A DNA stretch of 64,000 nt from Streptomyces luomodiensis (lineage in GTDB: Bacteria; Actinomycetota; Actinomycetes; Streptomycetales; Streptomycetaceae). The notes under the pieces were generated by a model. It saw only the letters and a program-made list of their open reading frames with translations. It was not told the DNA's origin and made no database searches. A program made the translations under genes and the position numbers. Position 1 is the stretch's first letter, and each line of letters starts with the position of its first letter. The stretch lies in NCBI RefSeq assembly GCF_031679605.1, contig NZ_CP117522.1, positions 1,116,001-1,180,000 on the forward strand, written 5' to 3'. Below are positions 8,762 through 21,668 of the stretch, piece after piece.

Positions 8762-8858
8762 GCCACCGCCCGTCCGCCGACCGAGCCACATGCCGTCTCA
8801 CCGCCCGTCCGCCGACTGAGCCACGTGCCGCCTCACCGGCCGTCCGCCGCACGGCCAC
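8747..8858. repeat. Imperfect direct repeats near the 3' end of cobN
   Basis: The 20-nt unit ccgtccgccgactgagccac is present at 8747-8766, with one mismatch at 8770-8789, exactly at 8805-8824, and in part from 8840. Spacing is irregular (23 and 35 nt). The cluster overlaps the end of the small hypothetical ORF and stops about 45 nt short of the cobN stop. Confidence 0.75.
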
Positions 8859-8903
8859 CGACCGGTGCGCCGTACGGCTCATCGCGCGGGGGCGCGGACG
8901 CGG

Positions 8904-12533
<3,630 letters not shown>

Positions 12534-12576
12534 GCGGCGGCAGGCCTTCCTCGGGGTCCGCGCCCCGGGCGGGTTG

Positions 12577-12689
12577 AAGACGGCGGCAGTTCCTGGCTCG
12601 CCCGGCCGCCGCCCTGAGGGCAGCCGCCGCGCTCACAGTGGCGGGACCGCGCCGGATTTCCACCGGCTTCCTGCCGTGAGTGCCGTCTT
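12577..12689 (-). ncRNA. Cobalamin riboswitch (AdoCbl aptamer) controlling cobN
   Basis: On the minus strand the leader of cobN carries the class hallmarks in order: a GGTGGAAATCCGG core, GGTCCCGCCACTGTGA, and the B12 box AGCCAGGAACTGCC (plus-strand 12585-12598). The P1 stem closes perfectly, AAGACGGC (12682-12689) with GCCGTCTT (12577-12584). The expression platform is the 43 nt before the ATG. It holds a small hairpin (CGGGG/CCCCG) directly next to the ribosome site, which suggests control of translation initiation. Confidence 0.95.
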
Positions 12690-12816
12690 GTGCGTCCGGC
12701 GGGCCGGGATCGACCCGCCGCTGAGCATAGTAGGCGTTGCTGACCTGCCACGGGACGGTGAGTTCCGGCCTGGCCGGGGCGGTGGGCCGGACCGGATCGT
12801 CGGTATGCTCGCCGCC

Positions 12817-14529
12817 ATGCCCCTCCCCCCGACAACCACCCCACCAGGGGATGAAACCCCCGTGCGCGGACGCGATGACGCCTGTCCGGGCGCGCTGCGG
12901 CTGCACCCGGCGGACGACGGCTCGCTCGCCCGGATCCGGGTGCCGGGCGGTCTGCTGACGATCCGTCAGGCGCGGGCGGTGGGGCGGCTGGCCGAGGAGT
13001 TGGGCGACGGCCGGCTGGACATCACCTCACGGGGCAATCTCCAGGTGCGCGGTCTGGAGGCGGGGTGCGGCGCCGAACTGGCGGCCCGGCTGCGGGCGGC
13101 CGGCCTGCTCCCCTCGGACCGCCATGACCGGGTGCGCAACGTCGTGGCGTCGCCGCTGTCCGGTCTGGACGGCAGGGGGCACGCGGATGTGGCGGCGTGG
13201 GTACGGGAGTTGGACACCGTGCTGTGCGACGACACACCCGCGGGGCACGGGGAATTGTCGGGCTTGTCGGGCCGGTTCCTGTTCGCGCTGGACGACGGGC
13301 GGGGCGATGTGGCCGCGTTGGGCGCGGATGTGACATTGATCGCAACGCCGGACGGCGGAGCCGTGTTGCGGGTCGGGGGTCCACTGCCGTGTACGGGTGT
13401 GTCGTCGCCGTCGCCGTCGACTGCGGCGACGACACACCCGGACACGGCACCGCGGCGAACGCCGCGTACGGACGGCTCCGACCTGCCCGACGGCGACGCG
13501 GGGGCGAGCGCCGGCGACGCGGGCGTGGCGGGCGTCGCCACGGACGGGCCGGTTGCGGGCGGCGATCTCTGGGTGCGGAGCGGGGACGCGCCGCGGGCGG
13601 CCGCGCTGGCCGCGGTGGAGTACCTGGCCAAGGCCCGCGAGAGCGGCACCCGAGCGTGGCGGGTACGCGAACTCCCCGCGCGACACGCCGTGACGGCCGA
13701 CGGTTTGGCCGCGCGACTCGCCGACGCGGGCATCGAGGCCGTACCGGTGGAGCGCGGACCAGCCGGTGCCTCCGCCGCACCCCCCGCCCCCGGGCCGGTC
13801 CCCGGCCCGCACGGGCGCCACGCGCTGTCCGTCGTCCTCCCCCTGGGCCGGGTGAGCGCCGCGCAATGGCGGCTGCTCACCGCGCTCGCCTCCCGGGGCG
13901 GGGCGGATGAGCTGCGTATGACACCCTGGCGCGGCGTGGTGCTCCCCGGGTTCTCCCCGGCCGACGCGCGCGGTGCCGCGCTGGAACTGTCCGACGCGGG
14001 ACTGGTGACCGTGCCGGACTCGCCGTGGCTCGGGGTCGGCGCGTGCACGGGACGCCCCGGCTGCGCCAAGTCCCTGGCGGATGTGCGGGCCGACACGGCG
14101 CGCATGGTGTCGGGCACGGCGCGGGCGGTCGCGGACGCGGCGCACCCGGCGCACCTGGTCGACGCGGCGCACCGTGTCGCGGGCGCGTCGTCCGGCGGCG
14201 GCCGGCCCCGGGGCGACCTGGCCGGGGACGTCCGGACTGACGGCGGCCGGTGCGGGGACGACCGGTGCGGGGACGACCGGTGCGGGGACGGCCGGACCGG
14301 GGGCGATCCGCTGCCGACCGGGCCCGGTCCGCTGCCGGTGTACGTCTCCGGCTGTGAACGGCGCTGCGGTCACCCCGGGGGCCGCTATGTGGACGCGCTG
14401 GCCACCGGCGACACGGCCTACCGGGTCACCGTACGGGGCGCGGGAGACGACACGCCGGAGGCGGACAGCGTGGATGTGACAGCAGAGCAATTGGCCGGCG
14501 CCGTGGCGGCGGCCCGTGGAACGACATGA
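12817..14529 (+). CDS. cobG: Precorrin-3B synthase CobG
   Basis: A 570-residue protein of the nitrite/sulfite reductase fold that converts precorrin-3A to precorrin-3B with O2. The N-terminal ferredoxin-like domain contains [15 protein letters not shown]. The 4Fe-4S/siroheme-type cysteines are CTGRPGC (Cx5C) followed by CERRC (Cx3C) in the C-terminal part. Two low-complexity insertions are unusual: a Ser/Thr/Ala/Asp-rich stretch after about residue 190, and a (CGDDR)-type repeat just before the second cysteine pair. It is divergent from cobN. The ATG at 12817 is used; an ATG at 12805 in frame is equally possible since neither has a strong ribosome site. The stop overlaps cobH by ATGA. Confidence 0.92.
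   Translation: MPLPPTTTPPGDETPVRGRDDACPGALRLHPADDGSLARIRVPGGLLTIRQARAVGRLAEELGDGRLDITSRGNLQVRGLEAGCGAELAARLRAAGLLPSDRHDRVRNVVASPLSGLDGRGHADVAAWVRELDTVLCDDTPAGHGELSGLSGRFLFALDDGRGDVAALGADVTLIATPDGGAVLRVGGPLPCTGVSSPSPSTAATTHPDTAPRRTPRTDGSDLPDGDAGASAGDAGVAGVATDGPVAGGDLWVRSGDAPRAAALAAVEYLAKARESGTRAWRVRELPARHAVTADGLAARLADAGIEAVPVERGPAGASAAPPAPGPVPGPHGRHALSVVLPLGRVSAAQWRLLTALASRGGADELRMTPWRGVVLPGFSPADARGAALELSDAGLVTVPDSPWLGVGACTGRPGCAKSLADVRADTARMVSGTARAVADAAHPAHLVDAAHRVAGASSGGGRPRGDLAGDVRTDGGRCGDDRCGDDRCGDGRTGGDPLPTGPGPLPVYVSGCERRCGHPGGRYVDALATGDTAYRVTVRGAGDDTPEADSVDVTAEQLAGAVAAARGTT
14251..14295 (+). repeat. 15-bp tandem repeat inside cobG, three copies
   Basis: Three head-to-tail copies of tgcggggacgaccgg (the third with one change) encode CGDD R repeats within CobG, between the Cx5C and Cx3C cluster motifs. 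The repeat keeps the frame and introduces extra cysteines. Confidence 0.85.
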
Positions 14530-15167
14530 TCGAGGACACCGTGTTCGACTACGAGAAGGACGGGGCGGCCATCTACCGCGCGTCCTTTGCCACCATCCGT
14601 GCCGAGGCCGACCTCGGCGGGCTCCCCGCCGACGTCAGCCAGGTGGCGGTGCGGATGATCCACGCCTGCGGCATGGTCGACCTGGTCAAGGACCTCGCGT
14701 ACACGACCGGGGTGGTCTCCCGCGCCCGCGCCGCGCTGCGGGCCGGCGCGCCCGTGCTCTGTGACGCGCGCATGGTCGCCAGCGGGGTCACCCGCAAGCG
14801 GCTGCCCGCCGACAACGAGGTGCTCTGCACGCTCGCGGATCCCGCGGTACCGGAGTTGGCGCGGCGCATGGGCACCACGCGCAGCGCCGCCGCGCTGGAG
14901 CTGTGGCGGGACCGGCTGGACGGGGCGGTGGTGGCGGTCGGCAACGCCCCCACGGCGCTCTTCCGGCTGCTGGAGATGATCGACGAAGGCGCGCCGTGGC
15001 CGGCGGCCGTGATCGGTGTGCCGGTGGGCTTCATCGGCGCCGCCGAGTCCAAGGAGGCGCTGGCCGGCCATCCGGCGGCGCTCGACCACCTGGTGGTGCA
15101 CGGCCGGCGCGGCGGCAGCGCCATCGCCGCGGCCGCGATCAACGCGATAGCGAGCGAGGAAGAGTGA
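14526..15167 (+). CDS. cobH: Precorrin-8X methylmutase CobH
   Basis: A 213-residue enzyme that moves the C-11 methyl of precorrin-8X to C-12, giving hydrogenobyrinate. Family blocks are [14 protein letters not shown], the catalytic-histidine region [19 protein letters not shown] and [15 protein letters not shown]. It starts inside the cobG stop (ATGA) and ends in a GTGA overlap with the next gene, so cobG-cobH-cobIJ is translationally coupled. Confidence 0.96.
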   Translation: MIEDTVFDYEKDGAAIYRASFATIRAEADLGGLPADVSQVAVRMIHACGMVDLVKDLAYTTGVVSRARAALRAGAPVLCDARMVASGVTRKRLPADNEVLCTLADPAVPELARRMGTTRSAAALELWRDRLDGAVVAVGNAPTALFRLLEMIDEGAPWPAAVIGVPVGFIGAAESKEALAGHPAALDHLVVHGRRGGSAIAAAAINAIASEEE

Positions 15168-16663
15168 GCGAGCAGCAGACCGGCCGGCTCTACGGTGTGG
15201 GGCTCGGCCCCGGCGACCCCTCCCTGATGACCGTACGCGCCGTGGAGGTCATCACCGAGGCCGATGTCATCGCGTACCACAGCGCCCGGCACGGCCGCAG
15301 CATCGCGCGCTCGATCGCCGAGCGGTACCTGCGGCCCGACCACATCGAGGAGCGGCTGGTCTACCCGGTCACCACGGAGTCCACCGACCACCCGGGCGGC
15401 TATCGCGGCGCGCTGGAGGAGTTCTACGCGGACGCGGCCGCCCGGCTCGCCGCGCATCTGGACGCGGGGCGCACGGTCGCGGTGCTCGCGGAGGGCGATC
15501 CGCTCTTCTACGGCTCGTACATGCACATGCACAAGCGGCTCGCCGACCGCTACCCCACCGAGGTCGTCCCCGGTGTCACCTCGGTCAGCGCCGCGGCCGC
15601 CCGGCTGGGCACACCGCTGGTGGAGGGCGAGGAGGTGCTGACGGTCCTCCCCGGCACGCTGCCGGAGGAGGAGTTGACGGCCCGCCTGGCGACGGCGGAC
15701 GCGGCGGCGGTGATGAAGCTCGGCCGGACCTTCCCCACGGTGCGGCGGGCGCTGGAGCGGTCGGGGCGGCTCGCGGACGCGCGCTATGTGGAGCGCGCCA
15801 CGATGGACGCGGAGCGGACCGCCCCGCTGGCCGAGGTCGACCCGGAGTCGGTGCCGTACTTCTCGATGGCGGTGCTGCCCAGCCGGGTGGACGCGCCGCG
15901 CGGCGGGTCCGGCGCGGGTGAGGTCGTGGTCGTCGGCCTCGGCCCTGCCGGTCCGCTGTGGCTCACCCCCGAGGCACGGGCCGAACTGGCCGCCGCCGAG
16001 GACCTCGTCGGCTACACCACCTATCTGGACCGGGTACCGGTCCGCCCGGGTCAGCGGCGCCACGCCTCCGACAACAAGGTCGAGGCCGTACGCGCCGAAT
16101 TCGCCCTCGACCTCGCCCGGCGGGGCCGGCGGGTCGCCGTCGTCTCCTCCGGCGACCCGGGCGTGTTCGCCATGGCCACCGCCGTCCTGGAGGCCGCCTG
16201 CGAGGACCCCTACCGCGAGGTCCCGGTGCGGATCGTGCCCGGCATGACCGCGGCCCACGCCGCCGCCGCCCGGTCCGGCGCCCCGCTCGGCCACGACTAC
16301 GCGGTGATCTCCCTCTCCGACCGGCTCAAGCCCTGGGAGGTCATCGCCGAGCGCCTGCGCGCCGCCGCGGCGGCCGACCTGGTGCTCGCCCTCTACAACC
16401 CCGGCTCGCGCAGCCGCGTCTGGCAGGTGGGCAAGGCCCGCGAACTCCTGCTGGAGCACCGCGCCCCCGACACCCCCGTGGTCCTGGGCCGCGACATCGG
16501 CGGCCCCGGGGAACGCGTACGGATCGTCCGCCTGGCCGACCTCGACCCGGCCGAGGTCGACATGCGCACCATCCTCCTGGTGGGCTCCTCCCAGACCCGC
16601 ACGTCCCGCCGCGGCGACGGCACGCAGGTCGTCTGGACCCCGCGCCGGTACCCGGAGGCGTAG
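15164..16663 (+). CDS. cobIJ: Fused precorrin-2 C20- / precorrin-3B C17-methyltransferase CobI-CobJ
   Basis: A 499-residue fusion of two SAM-dependent corrin methyltransferases. The CobI half (about 1-245) begins [17 protein letters not shown] and has [14 protein letters not shown] and [19 protein letters not shown]. The CobJ half (about 250-499) has [51 protein letters not shown] and YNPGSRSR. The fusion is common in actinobacteria and couples two early ring methylations around the CobG step. It starts with GTG overlapping the cobH stop. It converges on cobK with only 17 bp between stops. Confidence 0.96.
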   Translation: MSEQQTGRLYGVGLGPGDPSLMTVRAVEVITEADVIAYHSARHGRSIARSIAERYLRPDHIEERLVYPVTTESTDHPGGYRGALEEFYADAAARLAAHLDAGRTVAVLAEGDPLFYGSYMHMHKRLADRYPTEVVPGVTSVSAAAARLGTPLVEGEEVLTVLPGTLPEEELTARLATADAAAVMKLGRTFPTVRRALERSGRLADARYVERATMDAERTAPLAEVDPESVPYFSMAVLPSRVDAPRGGSGAGEVVVVGLGPAGPLWLTPEARAELAAAEDLVGYTTYLDRVPVRPGQRRHASDNKVEAVRAEFALDLARRGRRVAVVSSGDPGVFAMATAVLEAACEDPYREVPVRIVPGMTAAHAAAARSGAPLGHDYAVISLSDRLKPWEVIAERLRAAAAADLVLALYNPGSRSRVWQVGKARELLLEHRAPDTPVVLGRDIGGPGERVRIVRLADLDPAEVDMRTILLVGSSQTRTSRRGDGTQVVWTPRRYPEA

Positions 16664-16680
16664 CCGCCGGGTAACGCGGG

Positions 16681-17439
16681 TCAGCCCAGGGTCGTCCGCA
16701 GCCAGGCGGCGGCTTCGGCGGGGGTTTCGGCCACGGGGACGCCCTCGGGGGCGGGCGGGCGGCGGACGAGGACGACCGGGAGGGCGGCGGCGCGGGCCGC
16801 GGTGAGTTTGGGGGCGGTGGCGTGGCCGCCGCTGTCCTTGGTGACCAGGACGTCGATGCGGTGGCGGCGCAGCAGCTCCGTCTCGCCCCCGAGGGTGAAC
16901 GGGCCGCGGTCCAGGATCACCTCCATGCGGGGCGGGGCCGGCGGCTCGGGGGCGTCGACCGACCGGACCAGGAACCACTGCTCGGTCAGGTGGGCGAAGG
17001 TGGCCAGGCCCATCCGTCCCGTGGTGAGGAAGATCCGCTCTCCCAGGTCCGGCAGCAGCCGCGCGGCCTCGGCCAGCGAACCCGCGGAATGCCAGCGGTC
17101 GCCCGGACCGGGGACCCAGCCGGGGCGGCGCAGGGCGAGCAGGGGAACATGGACGTCGGCGGCCGCCTGGGCCGCATGGGAACTGATCGTGTCGGCGAAA
17201 GGATGGGTGGCGTCGATGAGCGCGTCCACCTGGTGCTCGCGCAGCCAGCGGGCCATGCCCTCGGCGCCCCCGAACCCGCCGATCCGCACCTGCCCCACGG
17301 GCAGTCGCGGTGCGGCGACCCGGCCCGCGAGGGAGCTGGTCACGCGCAGGGCGGGGGCGTCGGCGAGTTCCTCGGCGAGGCGGCGCGCCTCGGTGGTGCC
17401 GCCGAGGATGAGCACATGGCGCGCCGGTGCGCTGTTCAT
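16681..17439 (-). CDS. cobK: Precorrin-6A reductase CobK
   Basis: A 252-residue NADPH-dependent reductase of precorrin-6A. It opens HVLILGGTTEARRLAEEL, the nucleotide-binding segment, and has LIDATHPFADTISSHAAQA and LVTKDSGGHATAPKL as family signatures. It is transcribed against the cobG-cobIJ operon. Its start codon is 54 bp from the divergent cbiD start, so the two probably share a promoter region. Confidence 0.95.
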   Translation of the reverse strand: MNSAPARHVLILGGTTEARRLAEELADAPALRVTSSLAGRVAAPRLPVGQVRIGGFGGAEGMARWLREHQVDALIDATHPFADTISSHAAQAAADVHVPLLALRRPGWVPGPGDRWHSAGSLAEAARLLPDLGERIFLTTGRMGLATFAHLTEQWFLVRSVDAPEPPAPPRMEVILDRGPFTLGGETELLRRHRIDVLVTKDSGGHATAPKLTAARAAALPVVLVRRPPAPEGVPVAETPAEAAAWLRTTLG

Positions 17440-17492
17440 CGGGTGCCTTTCGTCGTCCGTGCGCCCGTCATCGTATGCGCGGCGGCCGGCCC

Positions 17493-18641
17493 ATGGCTGA
17501 GGCGGAGGCCAGGACCGAGGCGGCCGGGGGGCGGGGCGCGCAACTGGAGCGGACGGGGCTGCGGCACGGCTGGACCACCGGGGCGTGCGCGACGGCCGCG
17601 ACGACGGCCGCGTACACCGCCCTGCTCACGGCGGAGTTCCCCGATCCGGTGACCATCGCACTGCCCAAGGGGCAGCGGCCCGCGTTCGCGCTCGCGGCCG
17701 AGGAACTGACGGCGGACCGGGCCATGGCCGCGATCGTCAAGGACGCCGGGGACGATCCGGACGTGACCCACGGAGCGCTGGTCAGGGCCACCGTACGGGC
17801 CCTGCCACCCGGCCGCGGCGTGGTCTTCCGGGCCGGTCCGGGCGTCGGCACGGTGACCCGGCCCGGACTGCCGCTCCCGGTGGGCGAACCGGCCATCAAC
17901 CCCGTGCCGCGCCAGATGATGCGCGACCACATCGCCTCGGTCGCGGCCCGGCACGGCGCAACCGGCGACGTCGAGATCGAGATCTCGGTGGACCACGGCG
18001 AGGAGATCGCCCGCTCCACCTGGAACCCGCGACTGGGCATCCTGGGCGGGCTGTCCATCCTCGGCACGACGGGCATCGTCGTGCCCTACTCCTGCTCGGC
18101 GTGGATCGACAGCATCCGGCGCGGAGTGGACGTCGCACGCGCGGCGGGCCGCCGCCATGTGGCGGGCTGTACGGGCTCGACGTCCGAGAAGGTGGCGGTG
18201 GCCGTGCACGGACTGCCGCAGGACGCGCTGCTGGACATGGGCGACTTCGCGGGGGCGGTGCTGAAGTATCTGCGCCGCCACCCGGTGGACCGGCTGACGG
18301 TCGCCGGCGGCTTCGCCAAGCTCTCCAAGCTGGCCGCCGGGCATCTGGACCTGCACTCCTCGCGGTCCCAGGTGGACAAGGGGTTCCTTGCCGAACTGGC
18401 CCGCCGTGGCGGGGCGGACGAGGCTCTCGCGGAGGCGGTGGCCACGGCCAACACAGGGCTGGAGACGGTCCAGCTGTGCTCCGCCCACGGCGTGCCCCTC
18501 GGCGACCTGGTCGCGACGGCGGCCCGCGACACGGCACTCGGGGTGCTGCGCGGCGCACCGGTGGCGGTGGACGTGATCTGCATCGACCGCGCGGGCACGA
18601 TCGTGGGCCGTGCGGAGCCGCGGGGTCCGCGAGGCCGCTGA
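17493..18641 (+). CDS. cbiD: Cobalt-precorrin-5B C1-methyltransferase CbiD
   Basis: A 382-residue CbiD family protein. Signatures are GLRHGWTTGACATAAT near the N terminus, the VTRPGLPLPVGEPAINPVPR segment and GGLSILGTTGIV in the middle. CbiD belongs to the anaerobic (cobalt-early) route, whereas CobG and CobN are aerobic-route enzymes; actinobacterial clusters often combine them, CbiD presumably replacing CobF for C-1 methylation. The ATG at 17493 matches the usual N terminus; an upstream ATG at 17475 is also possible. Neither has a clear ribosome site. Confidence 0.94.
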   Translation: MAEAEARTEAAGGRGAQLERTGLRHGWTTGACATAATTAAYTALLTAEFPDPVTIALPKGQRPAFALAAEELTADRAMAAIVKDAGDDPDVTHGALVRATVRALPPGRGVVFRAGPGVGTVTRPGLPLPVGEPAINPVPRQMMRDHIASVAARHGATGDVEIEISVDHGEEIARSTWNPRLGILGGLSILGTTGIVVPYSCSAWIDSIRRGVDVARAAGRRHVAGCTGSTSEKVAVAVHGLPQDALLDMGDFAGAVLKYLRRHPVDRLTVAGGFAKLSKLAAGHLDLHSSRSQVDKGFLAELARRGGADEALAEAVATANTGLETVQLCSAHGVPLGDLVATAARDTALGVLRGAPVAVDVICIDRAGTIVGRAEPRGPRGR

Positions 18642-19119
18642 GCGCTGTTCGCGACGCCTGGCGCGGCGCCGGCGCGGCGGGTCGTGCCGATGCGGCGTGT
18701 CGTGCCGATGCCGGCGCCGCCGCTTGGGGCGCCATCCGCCGGCGCGGCGGCACACCGACCTGCTGGCTCGGCGACACGCCGACGCAGCGGCCCGCCGACT
18801 AGCGGCACACCGACCAGCAACCCGTCGGCGCGAGACAGCCGGGGCGGCGGCACACCGGTGTGGCGGCACGTGGGCACCACGTGATTCGGCTGCCGCCCGT
18901 CACCCGTGAGGCGCGGGTGCGGACGGTGCGAACGGGGGAGGCGGCCCGCCGCCACGCCCCGCCATACTGCGCCGGTGCGCCGGCCACGCTGCGGGCCCCG
19001 CGCGCCATGCGTCGCACGGGACCGTGCGACGCCGCTGCCGGTGCACTGCGCGGGCGCACCCCGCACGCCGTCGGCGGCGGGTGGCGGCAGGCGGGGGCCC
19101 AGCCGCGCCGGGGGCCGGC
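18642..19119. other. Gene-free spacer with short degenerate repeats
   Basis: This 478-bp convergent gap between cbiD and cobM contains no credible gene. It holds short repeated motifs: gtcgtgccgatgc at 18681-18693 and 18699-18711, and the element cggcacaccg three times between about 18745 and 18860. No terminator stands out from the GC background. Confidence 0.6.
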
Positions 19120-19890
19120 TCAGACGACGGGCGGGTGGCAGGGCTCGTGCGGGCGCTCGCGCTCCGGGGAGTAGAGGTGGCTGTCGCGGAACTGCTCCGC
19201 TCCGAGGGTGCGGCCCACCATGATGACGGCCGTCCGCACCACGCCCGCCGCCTTCACCTGCTCCGCGATGTCGGCCAGCGTGCCGCGCAGCACCAGTTCG
19301 TCGGGGCGGCTGGCCATGGCGACCACGGCCGCCGGGCAGTCGGCGCCGTAGTGCGGGAGGAGTTCGTCGACGACGCGATCCACATAGCGGGCGGCGAGAT
19401 GCAGCACGAGCAGGGCGCGGCTGCGGCCGAGGGTGGCCAGGTCCTCGCCCTCGGGCATGGGCGTGGCCTGCTGGGCGACGCGGGTGAGGACGACGGTCTG
19501 GCCGACGGTCGGCACGGTCAGCTCACGCTTCAGCGCCGCGGCAGCGGCAGCGAAGGCCGGGACGCCCGGAACCACCTCGTACGGAATGCCGGCGGCGTCG
19601 AGGCGGCGCATCTGCTCGGCCACGGCGCTGAACACCGACGGATCGCCGGAGTGCAGCCGGGCCACGTCATGGCCCGCCCGGTGCGCGGCCACCAGCTCGG
19701 CGGTGATCCGGTCGAGGTCGAGCCGGGCGGTGTCGACGAGGCGGGCGTCCGGCGGGCATTCGGCGAGCAGTTCACGCGGCACCAGGCTGCCCGCGTACAG
19801 GCACACCTGGCAGCGGGCCAGGGTCCGTGCGCCGCGCACCGTGATCAGATCGGCGGCACCGGGGCCCGCGCCGATGAAGTACACCGTCAT
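19120..19890 (-). CDS. cobM: Precorrin-4 C11-methyltransferase CobM
   Basis: A 256-residue SAM-dependent methyltransferase acting at C-11 of precorrin-4. It starts MTVYFIGAGPGAADLITVRGA and contains CLYAGSLVP, LHSGDPSVFSAVAEQM and VVPGVPAFAAAAAALKREL, the diagnostic CobM/CbiF blocks. The gene overlaps the end of cobL by 4 bp (ATGA), so it is the second gene of a cobL-cobM unit. Confidence 0.96.
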   Translation of the reverse strand: MTVYFIGAGPGAADLITVRGARTLARCQVCLYAGSLVPRELLAECPPDARLVDTARLDLDRITAELVAAHRAGHDVARLHSGDPSVFSAVAEQMRRLDAAGIPYEVVPGVPAFAAAAAALKRELTVPTVGQTVVLTRVAQQATPMPEGEDLATLGRSRALLVLHLAARYVDRVVDELLPHYGADCPAAVVAMASRPDELVLRGTLADIAEQVKAAGVVRTAVIMVGRTLGAEQFRDSHLYSPERERPHEPCHPPVV

Positions 19891-21620
19891 CGCGTCTCTC
19901 CTTGAGCGGCTTCAGCAGGTGGTACGAGGAGCCGCCGATCGGCGAGTCCGCCGACACCGCCCTCGGCTCCGGCCGAACTCCCCACTGCCGAGGGCCCGGC
20001 GGGCTCGCGGGGCTCAGCCGGAACGGCAGGGGCGGCAGGCCCAGCGGGGGCCGCAGACCCGGCGGAAGCGGCGAGCCCAGCAGGCCCGGCCGCAGGCCCG
20101 GCGGGGGCGGTGAACCCAGCAGTGACAGCGAGCCCAGCAAGAGCGGCGGCGGCCGCAGACCCAGCAGACCCGGCAGGAGCCGCAGGCCCGGCGGGAGCGG
20201 CCGGCCCAGCAGACCCAACCGGGACAGCGAGCCCAGCAAGAGCGCGGGCGGCCACAGGCCCAACAGACCCAGCAGACCCGGCAGGCCCAGCGGGAGCGGC
20301 AGAGGCGGCGGCAGCCGCAGGCCCGGCAGGCCCAGCAAGGGCCGCGGACCCGGCAGGCCCGGCGGGCCGGTGGGGGGTGTCCGGGGTGGTGTGCGGCTTT
20401 GTGGCGGTCCATTGGGTGACCGGCATCGCCTGGCGCCAGCCGGTGAAGGTGCCGACCGGGGTGGCGTGGGATACGGCGAGGCGGATCAAGTCGCCGCCGT
20501 GGCGGCGGTACCAGTCGGCGAGCAGCGCCTCGGACTCCAGGGTCACCGTGTTGGCGACGATCCTGCCGCCCGGCGGCAGCGCGGTCCAGCACGCCTCCAG
20601 CACTCCGGGGGCGGTCAGGCCGCCGCCGATGAACACCGCGTCGGGGGTGGGCAGTCCGGCCAGGGCGTCCGGGGCGGCCCCGGTGACCACGGTCACCCCG
20701 GGCGCCCCGAGGGCCGCCGCGTTGCGGCCGATGCGCTCGGCGCGCACCGGATCGCGTTCCACCGAGACCGCCCGGCAGGTGCGGTGGGTGCGCGTCCACT
20801 CCACGGCAATGGAGCCCGAGCCGCCGCCGACGTCCCACAGCAGCTCCCCGGGGGCGGGGGCGAGCGCGGCGAGCGTCGCGGCCCGCACATGGCGCTTGGT
20901 CAGCTGGCCGTCGTGGTCGTACGCCGCGTCGGGCAGTCCCGGCGCGAGCGACAGGCGCGGGGCGCCGGCCGCCGGGGCGCAGTCGACGGCGATGACGTTG
21001 AGGGGGTCGCCGGGCGGATGCGGCCACTCCTCGGCCGTCCCCTCCACACAGCGTTCCCGCGCGCTCCCCAGCTGTTCGAGCACCCGCATCCGGCTCGGGC
21101 CGAAACCGCGGTCCCCGAGCAGCCGGGCCACCTCGGCGGGGGTGTCGGCGCCCGCGCTGAGCACGAGCAGCCGCCGCCCCGCGTACAGCTCACGGGTCAG
21201 CGTGGCCAGTGGCCGGCCGACGAGGCTGACCACCTCGGTCTCCTCCAGCGCCCAGCCGAGCCGGGCACAGGCCAGGGAGACCGACGACGGATGGGGCAGC
21301 ACCCGCAGCCGTTCGGCGCCCAGCAACTCGGCCAGAGTGCGGCCGACGCCGAAGAACATGGGGTCGCCGCTGGCCAGCACACACACCCGCCGCCCGGTGT
21401 GCGCGGCGAACAGCCCGGGAACGGCGGGGCGCAGCGGCGAGGGCCAGGGCACCCGTTCACCGGGGCACTCCGGCGGCAGCAGGCCCAGGTGGCGCCGGCC
21501 ACCGATGACCACCTCGGCCGTGCGCAACGCCTCGCGGCCCGCGGGACCGAGCCCGTCCCAGCCGTCGGCGCCGATGCCGATGACGGTCACGGGGGGAGGC
21601 GGCGGGCTCACGGTGGTCAC
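19887..21620 (-). CDS. cobL: Precorrin-6Y C5,15-methyltransferase (decarboxylating) CobL with long repeat tail
   Basis: A 577-residue protein. Residues about 1-215 are the CbiE domain (VIGIGADGWDGLGP, LASGDPMFFGVGR). Residues about 220-400 are the CbiT domain (TKRHVRAATLAAL, GELLWDVGGGSGSIAVEW, PDAVFIGGGLT), ending with the usual WRQAMPVTQW. Normal CobL ends about there, near 405-410 residues. Here some 170-180 further residues follow, made almost entirely of Ala, Pro, Gly and Ser in PAG-like repeats, before a short non-repetitive end (RRLLVPPAEAAQGETR) that runs into cobM. The start is GTG at 21620. The tail must be translated if the ATGA coupling to cobM is used. Confidence 0.93.
   Translation of the reverse strand: MTTVSPPPPPVTVIGIGADGWDGLGPAGREALRTAEVVIGGRRHLGLLPPECPGERVPWPSPLRPAVPGLFAAHTGRRVCVLASGDPMFFGVGRTLAELLGAERLRVLPHPSSVSLACARLGWALEETEVVSLVGRPLATLTRELYAGRRLLVLSAGADTPAEVARLLGDRGFGPSRMRVLEQLGSARERCVEGTAEEWPHPPGDPLNVIAVDCAPAAGAPRLSLAPGLPDAAYDHDGQLTKRHVRAATLAALAPAPGELLWDVGGGSGSIAVEWTRTHRTCRAVSVERDPVRAERIGRNAAALGAPGVTVVTGAAPDALAGLPTPDAVFIGGGLTAPGVLEACWTALPPGGRIVANTVTLESEALLADWYRRHGGDLIRLAVSHATPVGTFTGWRQAMPVTQWTATKPHTTPDTPHRPAGPAGSAALAGPAGPAAAAASAAPAGPAGSAGSVGPVAARALAGLAVPVGSAGPAAPAGPAAPAGSAGSAAAAALAGLAVTAGFTAPAGPAAGPAGLAASAGSAAPAGPAAPAVPAEPREPAGPSAVGSSAGAEGGVGGLADRRLLVPPAEAAQGETR
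19930..20385 (-). repeat. Degenerate minisatellite coding for the CobL Ala/Pro/Gly tail
   Basis: About 450 bp of degenerate 9- to 18-bp units related to ccagcaggcccggc on the plus strand. All are multiples of three, so the cobL frame stays open throughout. Several blocks repeat over 20 bp with few changes, pointing to recent slippage or unequal exchange. Confidence 0.85.
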
Positions 21621-21668
21621 CTCACGGGTCGGGGACAGTCCCCGAAACTCTACTGACCTACTGACCTG

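Noticed and set aside
8747..8858. CRISPR array
   Set aside because: Only three or four 20-bp units with spacers of 3-16 bp; no cas genes.
14573..16978. 801-codon minus-strand open frame across cobH-cobIJ
   Set aside because: Shadow of well-identified B12 genes; Arg/Gly/Pro-rich nonsense composition.
18642..19119. Possible CRISPR-like or regulatory array between cbiD and cobM
   Set aside because: The repeats are short, degenerate and without regular spacers; best seen as low-complexity spacer DNA.
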